NCBI GenBank assembly: GCA_963755055.1
Contig: CAVWIS010000051.1
Location: 4,618 to 68,617 of the forward strand
Length of the DNA: 64,000 nucleotides
Direction: 5' to 3'
Origin: AP-16 sp963755055
Lineage (GTDB): Bacteria; Pseudomonadota; Alphaproteobacteria; Rhizobiales; Xanthobacteraceae
Below the pieces are notes generated by a model that saw nothing but the letters and a program-made list of their open reading frames with translations, searched no databases and was not told the DNA's origin. Position numbers and translations under genes: made by a program. Numbering within the stretch: the stretch's first letter is position 1; every line of letters begins with the position of its first letter. Positions 53,818 through 62,228 of this stretch are shown piece by piece.

Positions 53818-54868
53818 CTAATGGAAGTATCGCTCGAGCTTTCCGTTTCGGCGGATGTCAAGCGTAACGCAATGCGGCCCACCACCCAACATTTTTGAGT
53901 GGCGCAATCTCAGAGGAATTACATCAAGACCCTCCTTTTCCAATAGCTTGATCAGAGACGGCTGATTTCGATCAACCACAACCAAATTCGGATTGATGCT
54001 GAATGCGTTCATGTCGATCCAGTCACTCCCAATGCTTTTGGATAGATAGTCGGCATCATATCTGTCTGTATTCTCCATCGGTGGACTGAAAATTACTTTC
54101 CATTGTTTCAAAATTTTTGGAAGAGTATCATTATTGACACGACTTGGGTTGCAGAGGATCAGCCCAGGCCGCAAGGCCACAAAGGTCGAAGTCAATATGG
54201 CTGCCGTAATATACATCTTTGATAAAATGAACCCGGAACGTGTCGCCGAGAATTGACTGCAACCAATGCCCCCCCAGTTCGTTGCCCGTGGCGCTGACCA
54301 AGTATATCAAATCCCGGCCAAGACGTAGAACGTTTGCTGCATCAAAAGCCGGCTCATCGTCGCGCGGGGTGGGCTTCTTTAGATCACAGTCAAACAGCGA
54401 GTCCAGAAGCATGGGTTTGGGAGCGCTGTACCACTTTGCGCCTGACTTCATGTAGTCGATCAGCAGCCTGCGATAGCTGAAGGTTTCCTGGGCGCGGCTG
54501 CGGATGACATTGGGCGTTTCGATAATTTGGTCGCCAATGACCAATAAAACGTCGCGGGGACAATAATTGTAGTACCCCTGAGCCTCCCAGTGAATGGTGG
54601 AAAATTTGGCCTCGTGCGGCCAGGTCTGCGGGCGCTTGACGGTAATACCCAGGCCCTCCAGGAGCCGAACAAATTCATTCAAATCCTCTTCTGTCTCTTC
54701 AATAATTTGCTCTGGAAAAGGGCCACGCGGAATCTCCCACAATGAACGATCGTGAAATTCTGCCAACTGGGTGCTGCGGTCTGCCGTAGGAAAACGCGCA
54801 TTCAGCGGATTGCCGACGATGATTTCTTCAAGTTGATCCCACTCATTGCAGCTCCACACATCTGACAT
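53818..54868 (-). pseudogene. L-arginine amidinotransferase, one frameshift
   Basis: The ATG at 54868 has GGAGG 8-12 bp upstream. SDVWSCNEWDQLEEIIVGNP opens an AGAT-like enzyme, with FDAANVLRLGRDLIYLVSAT (catalytic Asp), GSHID (catalytic His) and, one frame away, TSTFVALRPGLILCNPSRVN, YDADYLSKSIGSDWIDMN, RHSKMLGGGPHCVTLDIRR (catalytic Cys). An extra T at about 54195 (GAC-TTCG for GAC-TCG) causes the break; repaired it is about 349 residues. It transfers the arginine amidino group to an amine, giving ornithine plus a guanidino product. Homologues make guanidinoacetate, saxitoxin and cylindrospermopsin precursors and homoarginine for phaseolotoxin. It lies just before the NRPS gene in the same direction. 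Confidence 0.87.
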
Positions 54869-55253
54869 ATGTAACGTGCCTCCTGGCCGTTCTGAGCGAG
54901 GATGATCTGCCGTGCTCGGTAGCGGGGCGGCAGCGGTTGGGGCGTGGGCGTTGTTGGCTATACGCGCGCGCGGAGTGGCCCCCACACTAGCCGCGCCGCC
55001 GGAAATATAAATCCGCGCCTTAGCCATCGATCGCAGGCATCCAATCCCCACGTCACCCGACGGGTAGAATACAAGAGTGGCAGGGAATAGTCAGCGCGGG
55101 ATATCGCCGGCTTGGGGGCAGATCGGTCGCATCGTGTCGCATGCCCTGGTCGGCGGGCTGCACAATATGTTCGAATCTGACGGTTGTCCTTCCCGAGATC
55201 ATCCGGCCGGCGGCCCAATACAAGCTGCCCGCAAGTCCGCTGTCAGCGCTCGT

Positions 55254-56155
55254 GTGTGATTCGGCGTGCAAAAAGGACCCCCTTTTCGGGGTGATCGGCA
55301 TCCAAACGGGACCCCGGCACAGAGGACCCACATTGGTTTCCATGGTTCTTGGAAGCCGAGGTTGGGATGCTGGTCGTGGAGACGATTGCAAAAATACGCC
55401 GGGCGTTTTTCAAGCAGGGCAAGCCGATCAAGGCGATCTGCCGGGAGCTGGGCGTATCGCGGAAGGTGGACAGGAAGGTTATTCGGTCGGGGGCGCCTGA
55501 GTTTCGTTACGAGCGGGAAGATCAGCCGCTGCCGAAGATTGTCCGCTGGCGAGAGACCCTCGATCAGCTTCTGTCAGAGAACGAGGCAAAGCCATCACGT
55601 GAGCGCCTGACGCTGATCCGGCTGTTCGAGGAACTGCGCGGACGCGGATATGAGGGCGGCTATGATGCGGTGCGTCGCTACGCGCGGCGATGGGCCAAGG
55701 AGCGCGGGCAAGCAACAGCTGCAGCCTTTGTTCCGCTGAGCTTCGCTCCAGGAGAAGCCTACCAGTTCGACTGGAGCCACGAGATCGTCCTGCTGAGCGG
55801 CGTGACGGTGACCGTGAAGGCCGCCCACGTCCGGCTCTGCCACAGTCGCATGCTGTTCGTGCGAGCCTATCCGCGCGAGACGCAGGAGATGGTGTTCGAC
55901 GCGCACGACCGGGCATTCGCCCTGTTCAAGGGCACCTGCGGGCGCGGCATCTACGACAACATGAAGACGGCGGTGGAGACGGTCTTCGTTGGCAAGGACC
56001 GGCTCTACAACCGCCGTTTCTTGCAAATGTGCAGTCATTACCTTGTCGAGCCGGTTGCCTGCACGCCAGCGTCGGGCTGGGAGAAGGGGCAGGTCGAGAA
56101 CCAGGTCGGTCTGGTTCGTGAGCGGTTCTTCACGCCGCGGCTGCGGTTCAAGTTG
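55254..56155 (+). mobile_element. IS21-family element, 3'-truncated
   Basis: The left end has GCAAAAAGGACCCCC and AAACGGGACCCC repeats in the order typical of IS21 termini, followed by istA. The right part, including istB and the right terminus, is absent; similarity ends at about 56150. Confidence 0.65.
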
Positions 56156-56194
56156 CGATCACCGATATTCCAACCGCAACCGCCGTTCCGATGA
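55367..56194 (+). pseudogene. istA: IS21 transposase IstA, C-terminally truncated
   Basis: MLVVETIAKIRRAFFKQGKP begins the IstA helix-turn-helix (IKAICRELGVSRKV). The DDE core has Asp in AYQFDWSHEIV, Asp in GRGIYDNMKTAVE and Glu in GWEKGQVENQVGLVRERFF. After FFTPRLRFK the sequence changes to a non-family tail of about a dozen residues and stops, so the C-terminal 150-200 residues needed for full IstA are missing. No istB follows. Confidence 0.82.
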
Positions 56195-56402
56195 TTAACT
56201 GCGTGATGCTGCTGTTCCGCATGATTGCCTCCCATCCATCCGATTGCTGGAGAGTACGGGAGGTGCATCTCTAAAACATGTGATGGGCATCACAGGAGGA
56301 GGACGATTTCGGAGAACTTCTCAGAGGCCCCGGTTGTTGCTTCCTGCCAGGGCCTTCTTAAAATCCGCTGGAACGACTTTCGGTACAGCATGTTCATTTC
56401 TC

Positions 56403-56552
56403 ATGCTGTCGAGAGCGCTGTGGTATCGCGATCAGGCCGCGCTGGCGCTGCAAAGAGGACATGAAACGCGCGACCCAATTCTAAGGGCGGGGTTTGACGA
56501 CCTTGGGCGCGAATGGCTTAAGGCCATTCAGCGCAAGACCATGCGCGCATGA
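56403..56552 (+). CDS. Small hypothetical protein (SRALWYRDQA type)
   Basis: The possible 49-residue product is MLSRALWYRDQAALALQRGH followed by DPILRAGFDDLGREWLKAIQ. It resembles the short YRDQA proteins common in Bradyrhizobium relatives. No good ribosome site is visible and the upstream frame is open, so coding status is uncertain. Confidence 0.35.
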   Translation: MLSRALWYRDQAALALQRGHETRDPILRAGFDDLGREWLKAIQRKTMRA

Positions 56553-56790
56553 GAAAATGGTTCGGCTTCTTTGCTCGCGCAACAACGTAGCGCGAGCCGG
56601 CACGCCATCCGGCCCGGTATTCATACGCGCAGGCTACGATACGTCTCGCGCGGGTCACTTGCTCCTGCGACGCTTAGGTGCAGAGCACGCAATGGCAATT
56701 TGCGCTGCCCGATTAGCCATTTGCCTGTAATCTTCCGAAGTCGCGAAAACCTGCCCTGCTGCGTTTGCTTTCAAACCTTAAGGAGCAACC

Positions 56791-56979
56791 ATGGCAGCAC
56801 ACCGCGAACTGATCGCGCCGCAGAAGGGCGACAAGCGCTATGTCCGGCGCAACAAGAAAGGCCAAATTAAAGAGAGCGAGGATGTCGGCCGGTCGCTCAC
56901 TCAGGACCGCCGCCGCAAGGCCAAGACCGTCGCGCCTCGAGGTCAGGGTGACCGTGGCGACCGCCGCGTCAGCAGGTGA
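56791..56979 (+). CDS. Small conserved basic protein
   Basis: The 62-residue protein (MAAHRELIAPQKGDKRYVRR, GQIKESEDVGRSLTQDRRRK) belongs to a small, strongly basic family widespread in Hyphomicrobiales with the core IAPxGDKRYVRR..KGxxKESxDVGRSLxxDRR. AAGGAG lies 8 bp before the ATG and a terminator-like hairpin follows the gene. The function is unknown; the composition suggests nucleic-acid binding or a disordered stress protein. Confidence 0.8.
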   Translation: MAAHRELIAPQKGDKRYVRRNKKGQIKESEDVGRSLTQDRRRKAKTVAPRGQGDRGDRRVSR

Positions 56980-57009
56980 AGCTTCATTCGGGCGCCGATT
57001 TTGGTACAG

Positions 57010-57044
57010 CCTCGGCCGCAGATCAGACGGCCGGGGTTTTCTTT
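57010..57044 (+). terminator. Rho-independent terminator after the small basic protein gene
   Basis: Stem CCTCGGCCG (57010-57018) pairs with CGGCCGGGG (57028-57036) with one G-T pair, followed by TTTTCTTT. It lies 31 bp after the stop of the upstream gene. Confidence 0.6.
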
Positions 57045-57124
57045 GCCAGGACGTTCCGCGAACTGACCGCAAGATTTCTACAACAGCATTCCAGTGTCCA
57101 TGGCTCAACCGCGGCCTAATATGC

Positions 57125-57155
57125 GAACCCCGCACATGGGGATGAGCGGGGTTCA
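57125..57155. repeat. 9-bp hairpin GAACCCCGC / GCGGGGTTC
   Basis: A perfect inverted repeat with a 13-bp loop in the 490-bp gap between the terminator and the next gene. The right arm happens to continue as GGTTCAAGTCC, resembling a tRNA T-arm, but no tRNA can be folded. No other feature is seen in 57045-57537. Confidence 0.4.
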
Positions 57156-57537
57156 AGTCCTCGGCACGGGATCGGGGGGATGGCACCGAGGGCCATCACA
57201 ACTCTATGCGCTCCATCAGGCGCGGCAACAGGGGACGACCACTGGCCGCCCCCTCGCACCCCCCGTCTGCCCCCGCCAGCTACCTATGCAAGATCACTAT
57301 TGGGTGATTGAGGCGGGTTGAGCGCAGTCGATATGATCCTCGCGGTCAATGCTTCGTCGGTGGCGACACCCTTTCCGTTGCTCACCGCCCTTCCCTCGGC
57401 GCAAAGTCTTTCTGGACGTCGCCACTCTTGGCGTCACGAATTTCAGGGTTAACTAAATGACCTCCATGTCGCACCCATCCCACGGGGCGGCATCGTGTGG
57501 CAGCGCGAGGAACGGTGAGCGACGGGCGCCACCGCGC

Positions 57538-58164
57538 TCACATCGGCGGCGTGATGCCATCCCGGCCGACCGAGACGGCCGCCGCTTCGAGCGTGCCGTC
57601 ATCCTTCTTGTTTGCGCCGGCAATGAAAATCTTGGCGCCGGGCTTGAGCTCGTTCTTGTCGCCGGGAACATAGGTGACAATCACGGTCTCAGGCACGACG
57701 AGGATCTTCTTCTCTCCATCCTTGTACTTGAGAGTGATCTCGTTCCCGTTCACCCCTTTGACCGACTGCGCCGCCACGGTGGCGTTGGTCATGGTGCTAT
57801 TCGGCAAAAGATCCCAGGGCCGATGCCCCTCGCCGGTCCCGCGCATCTGATCGGGGAAGATATGGATCTCCACCGCCTTCTGGCTGCCGTCGGACTGCGG
57901 TATGCCGGTGACGCCGATGAAGGAATTGTTTTTGATGTCGGTGAGCGGCGCCTTAACGATGCCGCGCACCGCGGCATTGTCGGTCAGCTTCACCTTATAC
58001 GTGGTCTGGCCGTCCCGCGATTTCACCGTCAGCATCGGCCCGTCGACCGCTTCCACCGTCCCACGCACGCGGACGGGGGCAGGCGCCTGAGCGAAGCTCC
58101 CAGATGTGGCGAGCAGCAGGGCGAAGCCCGCCGCCCCGAAAACCCGCCGTGTGGTCTGGTTCAT
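57538..58164 (-). CDS. Periplasmic DUF5666-like OB-fold protein
   Basis: The 208-residue protein has a signal peptide (RVFGAAGFALLLATSGSFAQ ends with an AQA-type site). The mature part holds two related beta-rich segments: VRGTVEAVDGPMLTVKSRDG and VNGNEITLKYKDGEKKILVV, each followed by a strand pair, which resembles the repeated OB-like DUF5666 fold. There is no transmembrane segment, so automatic labels such as metal transporter permease used for relatives are unconvincing. It may bind a metal or organic ligand in the periplasm. Monocistronic. Confidence 0.75.
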   Translation of the reverse strand: MNQTTRRVFGAAGFALLLATSGSFAQAPAPVRVRGTVEAVDGPMLTVKSRDGQTTYKVKLTDNAAVRGIVKAPLTDIKNNSFIGVTGIPQSDGSQKAVEIHIFPDQMRGTGEGHRPWDLLPNSTMTNATVAAQSVKGVNGNEITLKYKDGEKKILVVPETVIVTYVPGDKNELKPGAKIFIAGANKKDDGTLEAAAVSVGRDGITPPM

Positions 58165-58763
58165 GTCGTCCTCCGGAAATCCTTGCGCGAACCGGTCTCA
58201 TTGCTGCGCTTGAGGGGTTTTTTACCATTAGACCGAGCTCCATGGGCGCATACAAGCTGCCGGGGAGCCGGCATTCGGAAATGTGAAGGCGATCAGAACT
58301 GGCCGGGAGGATTGTCGCAGAGACACTCAGAATGCTGCGTCAATTCATGTTATCTCTCCATACGTGCGCAATAAGGCAAGGTGCTGGTAGACTATGCCGC
58401 GAAACGACTCTGCGAGGGTGCCGTGAAACTTCCCCGCCGATTTCTGCATCTGGCCGCCAGCGCTGGCGCGTTGCCGGTCATGTCGCAGATCGCGAAAGCG
58501 CAAACCTACATCCGGATCGTTTGAATGGTTGGCTATGCCGCTGACACCCGACCGATATACAGCTCGCCAGCGCGGCGGGTCTCCCCTGCGGCTCATCGGC
58601 TCAGCCAAACCCATTCCGGCGGCGGAAAGTTAAGCTTGCCCACGAGGTACGCAATGATCGCTTAGGCACAGGGCTGCCGAGCCGGGAGGTCTGCTTTAAC
58701 GGAGAGTATTGGAGGATAAGCGGACAACCGGCGGACGTTAGCGAAAGACCGTCGGTTGTTTAA
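58165..58763. other. Non-coding or degraded 600-bp gap
   Basis: Only short, unrelated open frames occur on both strands. I see no credible start, domain, RNA gene or repeat. Confidence 0.45.
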
Positions 58764-59171
58764 TCACCCCTGCTTCGCCACGCGCTTGGGCGGCGTGTTG
58801 GGCGGCAAGGAGAACCAGGAGTGGCGTGACTCCTCCCACACCGCGATAGTCGGCGCGAGGAAATTTGGGTCGGCGAAGTTGCCGATAGCAACAGCGACGT
58901 ATCCAGGAAAACCTTCGTTCTCCCAGTAGACAGTGGAGCCGCATGTCGGACAGAAATGAAAGGTCAGCGCGTTGCCGCTTTCGGCCGTCCGCATCCACGC
59001 CGTAGCCTTTCCGACGATGGTGACCTGCTCGCGGGGAAAACGCGCCTGGTTGCTGATCACGGCGCCGGTCCGGCGCTGGCACTCCAGGCAGTGGCACATG
59101 GAAATGCGCGACGGTTCGCCCTCAATCGTAAGGTGAAGCTGCCCGCAACTGCAGGCGGCGCGTCGGGTCAT
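58764..59171 (-). CDS. GFA / CENP-V family zinc protein
   Basis: The 135-residue protein starts MTRRAACSCGQLHLTIEGEP and shows the family's zinc sites: CSCG near the start, CHCLECQRRTG, and FCPTCGSTVYWENEG. These form one structural and one catalytic zinc site in Gfa (glutathione-dependent formaldehyde-activating) folds, although many members have unrelated small-thiol activities. Length and Cys pattern are complete. Two further small genes follow upstream on the same strand but with independent ribosome sites. Confidence 0.88.
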   Translation of the reverse strand: MTRRAACSCGQLHLTIEGEPSRISMCHCLECQRRTGAVISNQARFPREQVTIVGKATAWMRTAESGNALTFHFCPTCGSTVYWENEGFPGYVAVAIGNFADPNFLAPTIAVWEESRHSWFSLPPNTPPKRVAKQG

Positions 59172-59271
59172 GGGTCGAACTCCATGGCTGTCGATCTGGG
59201 CGGGAGTGTACGCTGGACTTCGAAACGATGCACCATGGGCAGCGGCCGGCTAGAGTCAGCAAATCGGCCGG

Positions 59272-59499
59272 TCAGTGCAAGCCGGCGCGGCCCTCGCGCC
59301 TGGCGTAAGCCAGCAAGCATTCAAACATGTTACGGGCATCCGGATCGCTGGCGTCATGCCCGCTCGCGTAACACCAATGAGCAAAATCCCAATCGACGGC
59401 GCGGGCTTCGGTGATTAGCTCCGTAAGGGTCATCGGCTGGCGGGGCGGCCAGTCCGCGTCAAGCGAGCGCGCGACCGCCCTGGTCTTACGCTTCGTCAT
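59272..59499 (-). CDS. Hypothetical small protein
   Basis: The 75-residue product (ATG at 59499) contains MTLTELITEARAVDWDFAHW and DPDARNMFECLLAYARREGR. No family recognised. Its first codons overlap the last codons of the 54-residue gene at 59486-59650 by 14 bp, which argues for a real, coupled pair. Confidence 0.55.
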   Translation of the reverse strand: MTKRKTRAVARSLDADWPPRQPMTLTELITEARAVDWDFAHWCYASGHDASDPDARNMFECLLAYARREGRAGLH

Positions 59500-59650
59500 T
59501 GTCGCTATAAGGTGCGTTTTTGTCGATCCATCGCCGAAACTCCTGAGCGCGTAGGCTCACGTTCGGCGTTGATGCGATTAACTCCATGAGGAACGAACTA
59601 CGGCGCTTCTTGTAATCGTTGCAGCGGGTATCGGGCGAAACGAATTTCAT
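59486..59650 (-). CDS. 54-residue hypothetical protein with strong ribosome site
   Basis: The product begins MKFVSPDTRCNDYKKRRSSF and ends NAPYSDNDEA. GGAGG stands 8 bp before the ATG (GGAGGCGTGACCATG). It overlaps the following 75-residue gene, so both are probably translated from one message. Basic first half, acidic tail, one cysteine; function unknown. Confidence 0.6.
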   Translation of the reverse strand: MKFVSPDTRCNDYKKRRSSFLMELIASTPNVSLRAQEFRRWIDKNAPYSDNDEA

Positions 59651-59781
59651 GGTCACGCCTCCTTCACTCGATGTGCTTGCTATTTCCCTGATCGAACAGC
59701 CGCCCCTGGGCTGGGTTCCCGTTGCGCGGGTCTCTTCTCATGGGCGAATTACGATGCTTCGACCTCGAATTCATGCTTCTT

Positions 59782-59842
59782 AGTCGCTTTGTCCCGCGTG
59801 GAAGACTTGTTACTTTGCGCCAAACATTTGTTCGTTGCTGCC
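59782..59842. repeat. About 61-bp repeat, minus-oriented copy
   Basis: The reverse complement of this segment (GGCAGCAACGAACAAATGTT, GGCGCAAAGTAACAAGTCTT ...) matches 61250-61310 at most positions. The two copies flank the AraC-type gene in inverted orientation. Confidence 0.65.
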
Positions 59843-59870
59843 AGCGTAGGCCAGCGTAGGCCAGCGTAGG
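59841..59870. repeat. Three tandem copies of CCAGCGTAGG
   Basis: Perfect 10-bp repeat at 59841-59850, 59851-59860 and 59861-59870, joined to the end of the 61-bp inverted-copy repeat. Unit number could vary by slippage. Confidence 0.9.
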
Positions 59871-60157
59871 CCTTCCTCCGCTGTGCGCCCCCATTGGACG
59901 GCAACGATGAGGCCCCAGCCAGCACTCCGGCCAGAAAGTAACAGAAATTAAATTCGGCCGAATTCGCGGTGGCGTTAGACACCCTTCCCGGGCGTGCACA
60001 CCGCGGGGGCGAAGCATCGCGGCGTTTCAGGTGATCGAATTGCATTCGAGAATTCGTGGAATACCCAGTTCGCGAGGATCAGTCAGGAGGTATCAGGGCG
60101 TTTAACCTGCCAGCCATTAGCCAAGCCCCTCTCAGGGCTCGCGGCCGGGGCATTTGG

Positions 60158-61216
60158 TCAATAACCAGCGGCTGCTCGCATCTGGCTCGGCGTCTTTCCG
60201 GTCCAGCGCTTGCATGCATGCGTGAATGCGCTTACCTCACGAAAGCCAAGCAGCCATGCGATCTTGGATACATGCAGCTTGCGGTCATCGAGGTAACGGA
60301 TCGCCAGATCGTGGCGCAGTTGCTGAAGTATTTCAGTGAAGTTCAACCCTTCGTCCGAAAGCTTTCTTGCAAGCGTCCTCTCGCTCATTCCCAGACTGCA
60401 AGCAACGTCTTCCACAAGCACTCTTCCGTGAGGAAGCACCGATGCGATCGCGTTCTCAACTCTCGTGCGCAACTGGCTCATATCACCTCTTCTATCGGCT
60501 GACGCCGCTTCGCAATATTTCAGAAGCAGGTCGTTGAGATGAGGATCAGAGTGAATGAGAGGCAAGGCACGTGCGTCAATGTTCAGGGCAAACTCGTCTG
60601 TGCCAGCGCCGAACTCCACTTTCGTTCCGACAAATCGCGCCATTTCGGAAATGCCTTCCGTCCGATAATGGGCAATCGAGAAGTATTGCGGTACGAGGTT
60701 CTGCCCGGTCAGCACGCGGCAAATTCGTAATACAGCAAACATGCAAAATTCAATTTGATGTCTGTCTGAGTGCCGTGGAACGCCAGAATAACTCAGGTCG
60801 ACAATGAGCCGGTTTCCCTCTCGATATCCGACCACGAGGGCCTCGTTGCTAATGTGACTGTAGCGAGCAATCCGCTTCAGTGCATTGCCCAAGGTCTGCG
60901 AAGACGCCATCACGTAATACAGCAACCCGAGTTCGCGTGGGTCGAAATCGCGAGCCAACGTGAAGCCCAGACAGTCATCATTCAGAGCAATCGCCGCCTC
61001 GTCCAAAAGCGCGACTTGGCTTCGCACGCTCAGGCGTTCTTCCGGGTCGGCGATCACCTCTGGCGTAAATCCCACACGCTTGAGAAGAGGCATCACGGGT
61101 ATGCCAGCGCTTTGGAGGCGCGCGATAGCAAGGCGAGAGAGACCCCCTCGCGCCGTTGGGATTGAAGCCAAGTCCTGTGCAGAATTCAGGGCTGAAGCGG
61201 TGCCATTGCTCATCAT
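60158..61216 (-). CDS. AraC-family regulator with arabinose-binding-type N-terminal domain
   Basis: The 352-residue protein has the Arabinose_bd (OruR/ArgR-like) N-terminal domain: LKRVGFTPEVIADPEERLSV, LLDEAAIALNDDCLGFTLAR, ELGLLYYVMASSQTLGNALK. The C-terminal AraC domain has two helix-turn-helix motifs: VEDVACSLGMSERTLARKLS and VSKIAWLLGFREVSAFTHAC followed by KRWTGKTPSQMR. This architecture senses a small metabolite. Two adjacent Met codons at 61216/61213 begin the conserved part. No target gene adjoins on the same strand; an inverted repeat copy lies directly upstream in the promoter region. Confidence 0.9.
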   Translation of the reverse strand: MMSNGTASALNSAQDLASIPTARGGLSRLAIARLQSAGIPVMPLLKRVGFTPEVIADPEERLSVRSQVALLDEAAIALNDDCLGFTLARDFDPRELGLLYYVMASSQTLGNALKRIARYSHISNEALVVGYREGNRLIVDLSYSGVPRHSDRHQIEFCMFAVLRICRVLTGQNLVPQYFSIAHYRTEGISEMARFVGTKVEFGAGTDEFALNIDARALPLIHSDPHLNDLLLKYCEAASADRRGDMSQLRTRVENAIASVLPHGRVLVEDVACSLGMSERTLARKLSDEGLNFTEILQQLRHDLAIRYLDDRKLHVSKIAWLLGFREVSAFTHACKRWTGKTPSQMRAAAGY

Positions 61217-61249
61217 TGATCTGCCCGGTAGGGGCAATCTGCCACCATT

Positions 61250-61310
61250 GGCAGCCACGATCAAATGTTTGGCGGAAAGTAACAAGTCCTCCAGGCGGGG
61301 CAAAGCGACT
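61250..61310. repeat. About 61-bp repeat, plus-oriented copy
   Basis: GGCAGCCACGATCAAATGTT, then GGCGGAAAGTAACAAGTCCT and CAGGCGGGGCAAAGCGACT. It is the partner of 59782-59842 and occupies the AraC upstream region. Confidence 0.65.
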
Positions 61311-61397
61311 AACAAGCGGGTTTGCGTTCAATCACCGCTGGAAAGCATTCGGCCGCGCTGGAACAAAGCCGGTGCGATAACCGGAGACATCAAAGTG

Positions 61398-61865
61398 ATG
61401 CCGACCATCCTCTTTTCATGGCTGATGTTGTGCGTGGTCGTCGGCGTTGCTGCTGCTACTCGCGGGCGCAATCCTGCGTGGTTGTTGTTGGCGCTCGTGA
61501 CCTCGCCGTTGCTCGCCGCACTGTTGCTGCTTGCGCTGCCAAATCTCAGGACCGAACGGCAAGGGCGAGCATCTATTCAGGCGGTTATCGGCTGGTGTCG
61601 GTATCGCAACTCGAAGGGAGCCGCCCGCAAGTCGGCATTCGCCGCCGGGACCCTGACAGCCGACCGGATCGACTATTGGATTCGTCGGCGTGTGCTTCAG
61701 TACTGGGACGGTGTCCATCCCTCTCAACTCCTGTTAAGTCCCGGTCGAGATAGACGCGTTGGACTGTCAGCAATTGGGCATGACCGGTATCGAGAGGGCA
61801 TGGACGCGTCAGCCGACGCCGCGAAAAGTGCCCTGCGGACACGTGCGAGACGGACCGCGCCATGA
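61398..61865 (+). CDS. Small membrane protein with two hydrophobic segments
   Basis: The 155-residue product starts MPTILFSWLMLCVVVGVAAA and continues WLLLALVTSPLLAALLLLAL, LPNLRTE: two membrane helices and a short signature seen in small Hyphomicrobiales proteins that usually end soon after LPNL. The remaining 100 residues are basic and unfamiliar, so a frameshift after about residue 53 cannot be excluded. Its TGA overlaps the next ATG (ATGA at 61862). Confidence 0.6.
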   Translation: MPTILFSWLMLCVVVGVAAATRGRNPAWLLLALVTSPLLAALLLLALPNLRTERQGRASIQAVIGWCRYRNSKGAARKSAFAAGTLTADRIDYWIRRRVLQYWDGVHPSQLLLSPGRDRRVGLSAIGHDRYREGMDASADAAKSALRTRARRTAP

Positions 61866-62047
61866 CCAAAACCGAGAAACGCTGTTCACACTGTGGTGGA
61901 AAGTTCGGCCTTATCTGCTACCAACATTGGGGCCTGCGCTTCTGCCGCAAAGCTTGCAAAGACAACTTCATTGCAAAAGCCGCGAAAGACTATGCACGCC
62001 TGAGAAAGTGGTTTGGCTTCTGCCCCACTTGTGTGCCTAGGCACTGA
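61862..62047 (+). CDS. Small cysteine-rich (zinc-ribbon-like) protein
   Basis: The 61-residue protein contains CSHCGGKFGLICYQHWGLRF and CRKACKDNF, plus a C-terminal FCPTC. The Cys-X2-Cys...Cys-X3-Cys spacing suggests a zinc finger of the kind found in short Bradyrhizobium proteins. It is translationally coupled to the upstream membrane protein gene. Confidence 0.65.
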   Translation: MTKTEKRCSHCGGKFGLICYQHWGLRFCRKACKDNFIAKAAKDYARLRKWFGFCPTCVPRH

Positions 62048-62228
62048 CGCGGAGCCGCCAAGCTGCCTCCGCGTCGGTGCGCCGCCGACGCAGGGACACT
62101 TAAGTCCAGCCAAATCGCTCGACTTTGCGACCGCTGCGGTGTTGAGCGCCGCCGCGCCTACCCGTCACAGGTGCGGTGCCGATGGTGCGACCGAGCGCCC
62201 ACGTCCACGGCGACGCTTCCGTTATAGG

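Noticed and set aside
57117..57175. GGTTCAAGTCC resembling a tRNA T-arm
   Set aside because: No matching acceptor, D or anticodon stem can be formed; it is explained by the GAACCCCGC hairpin.
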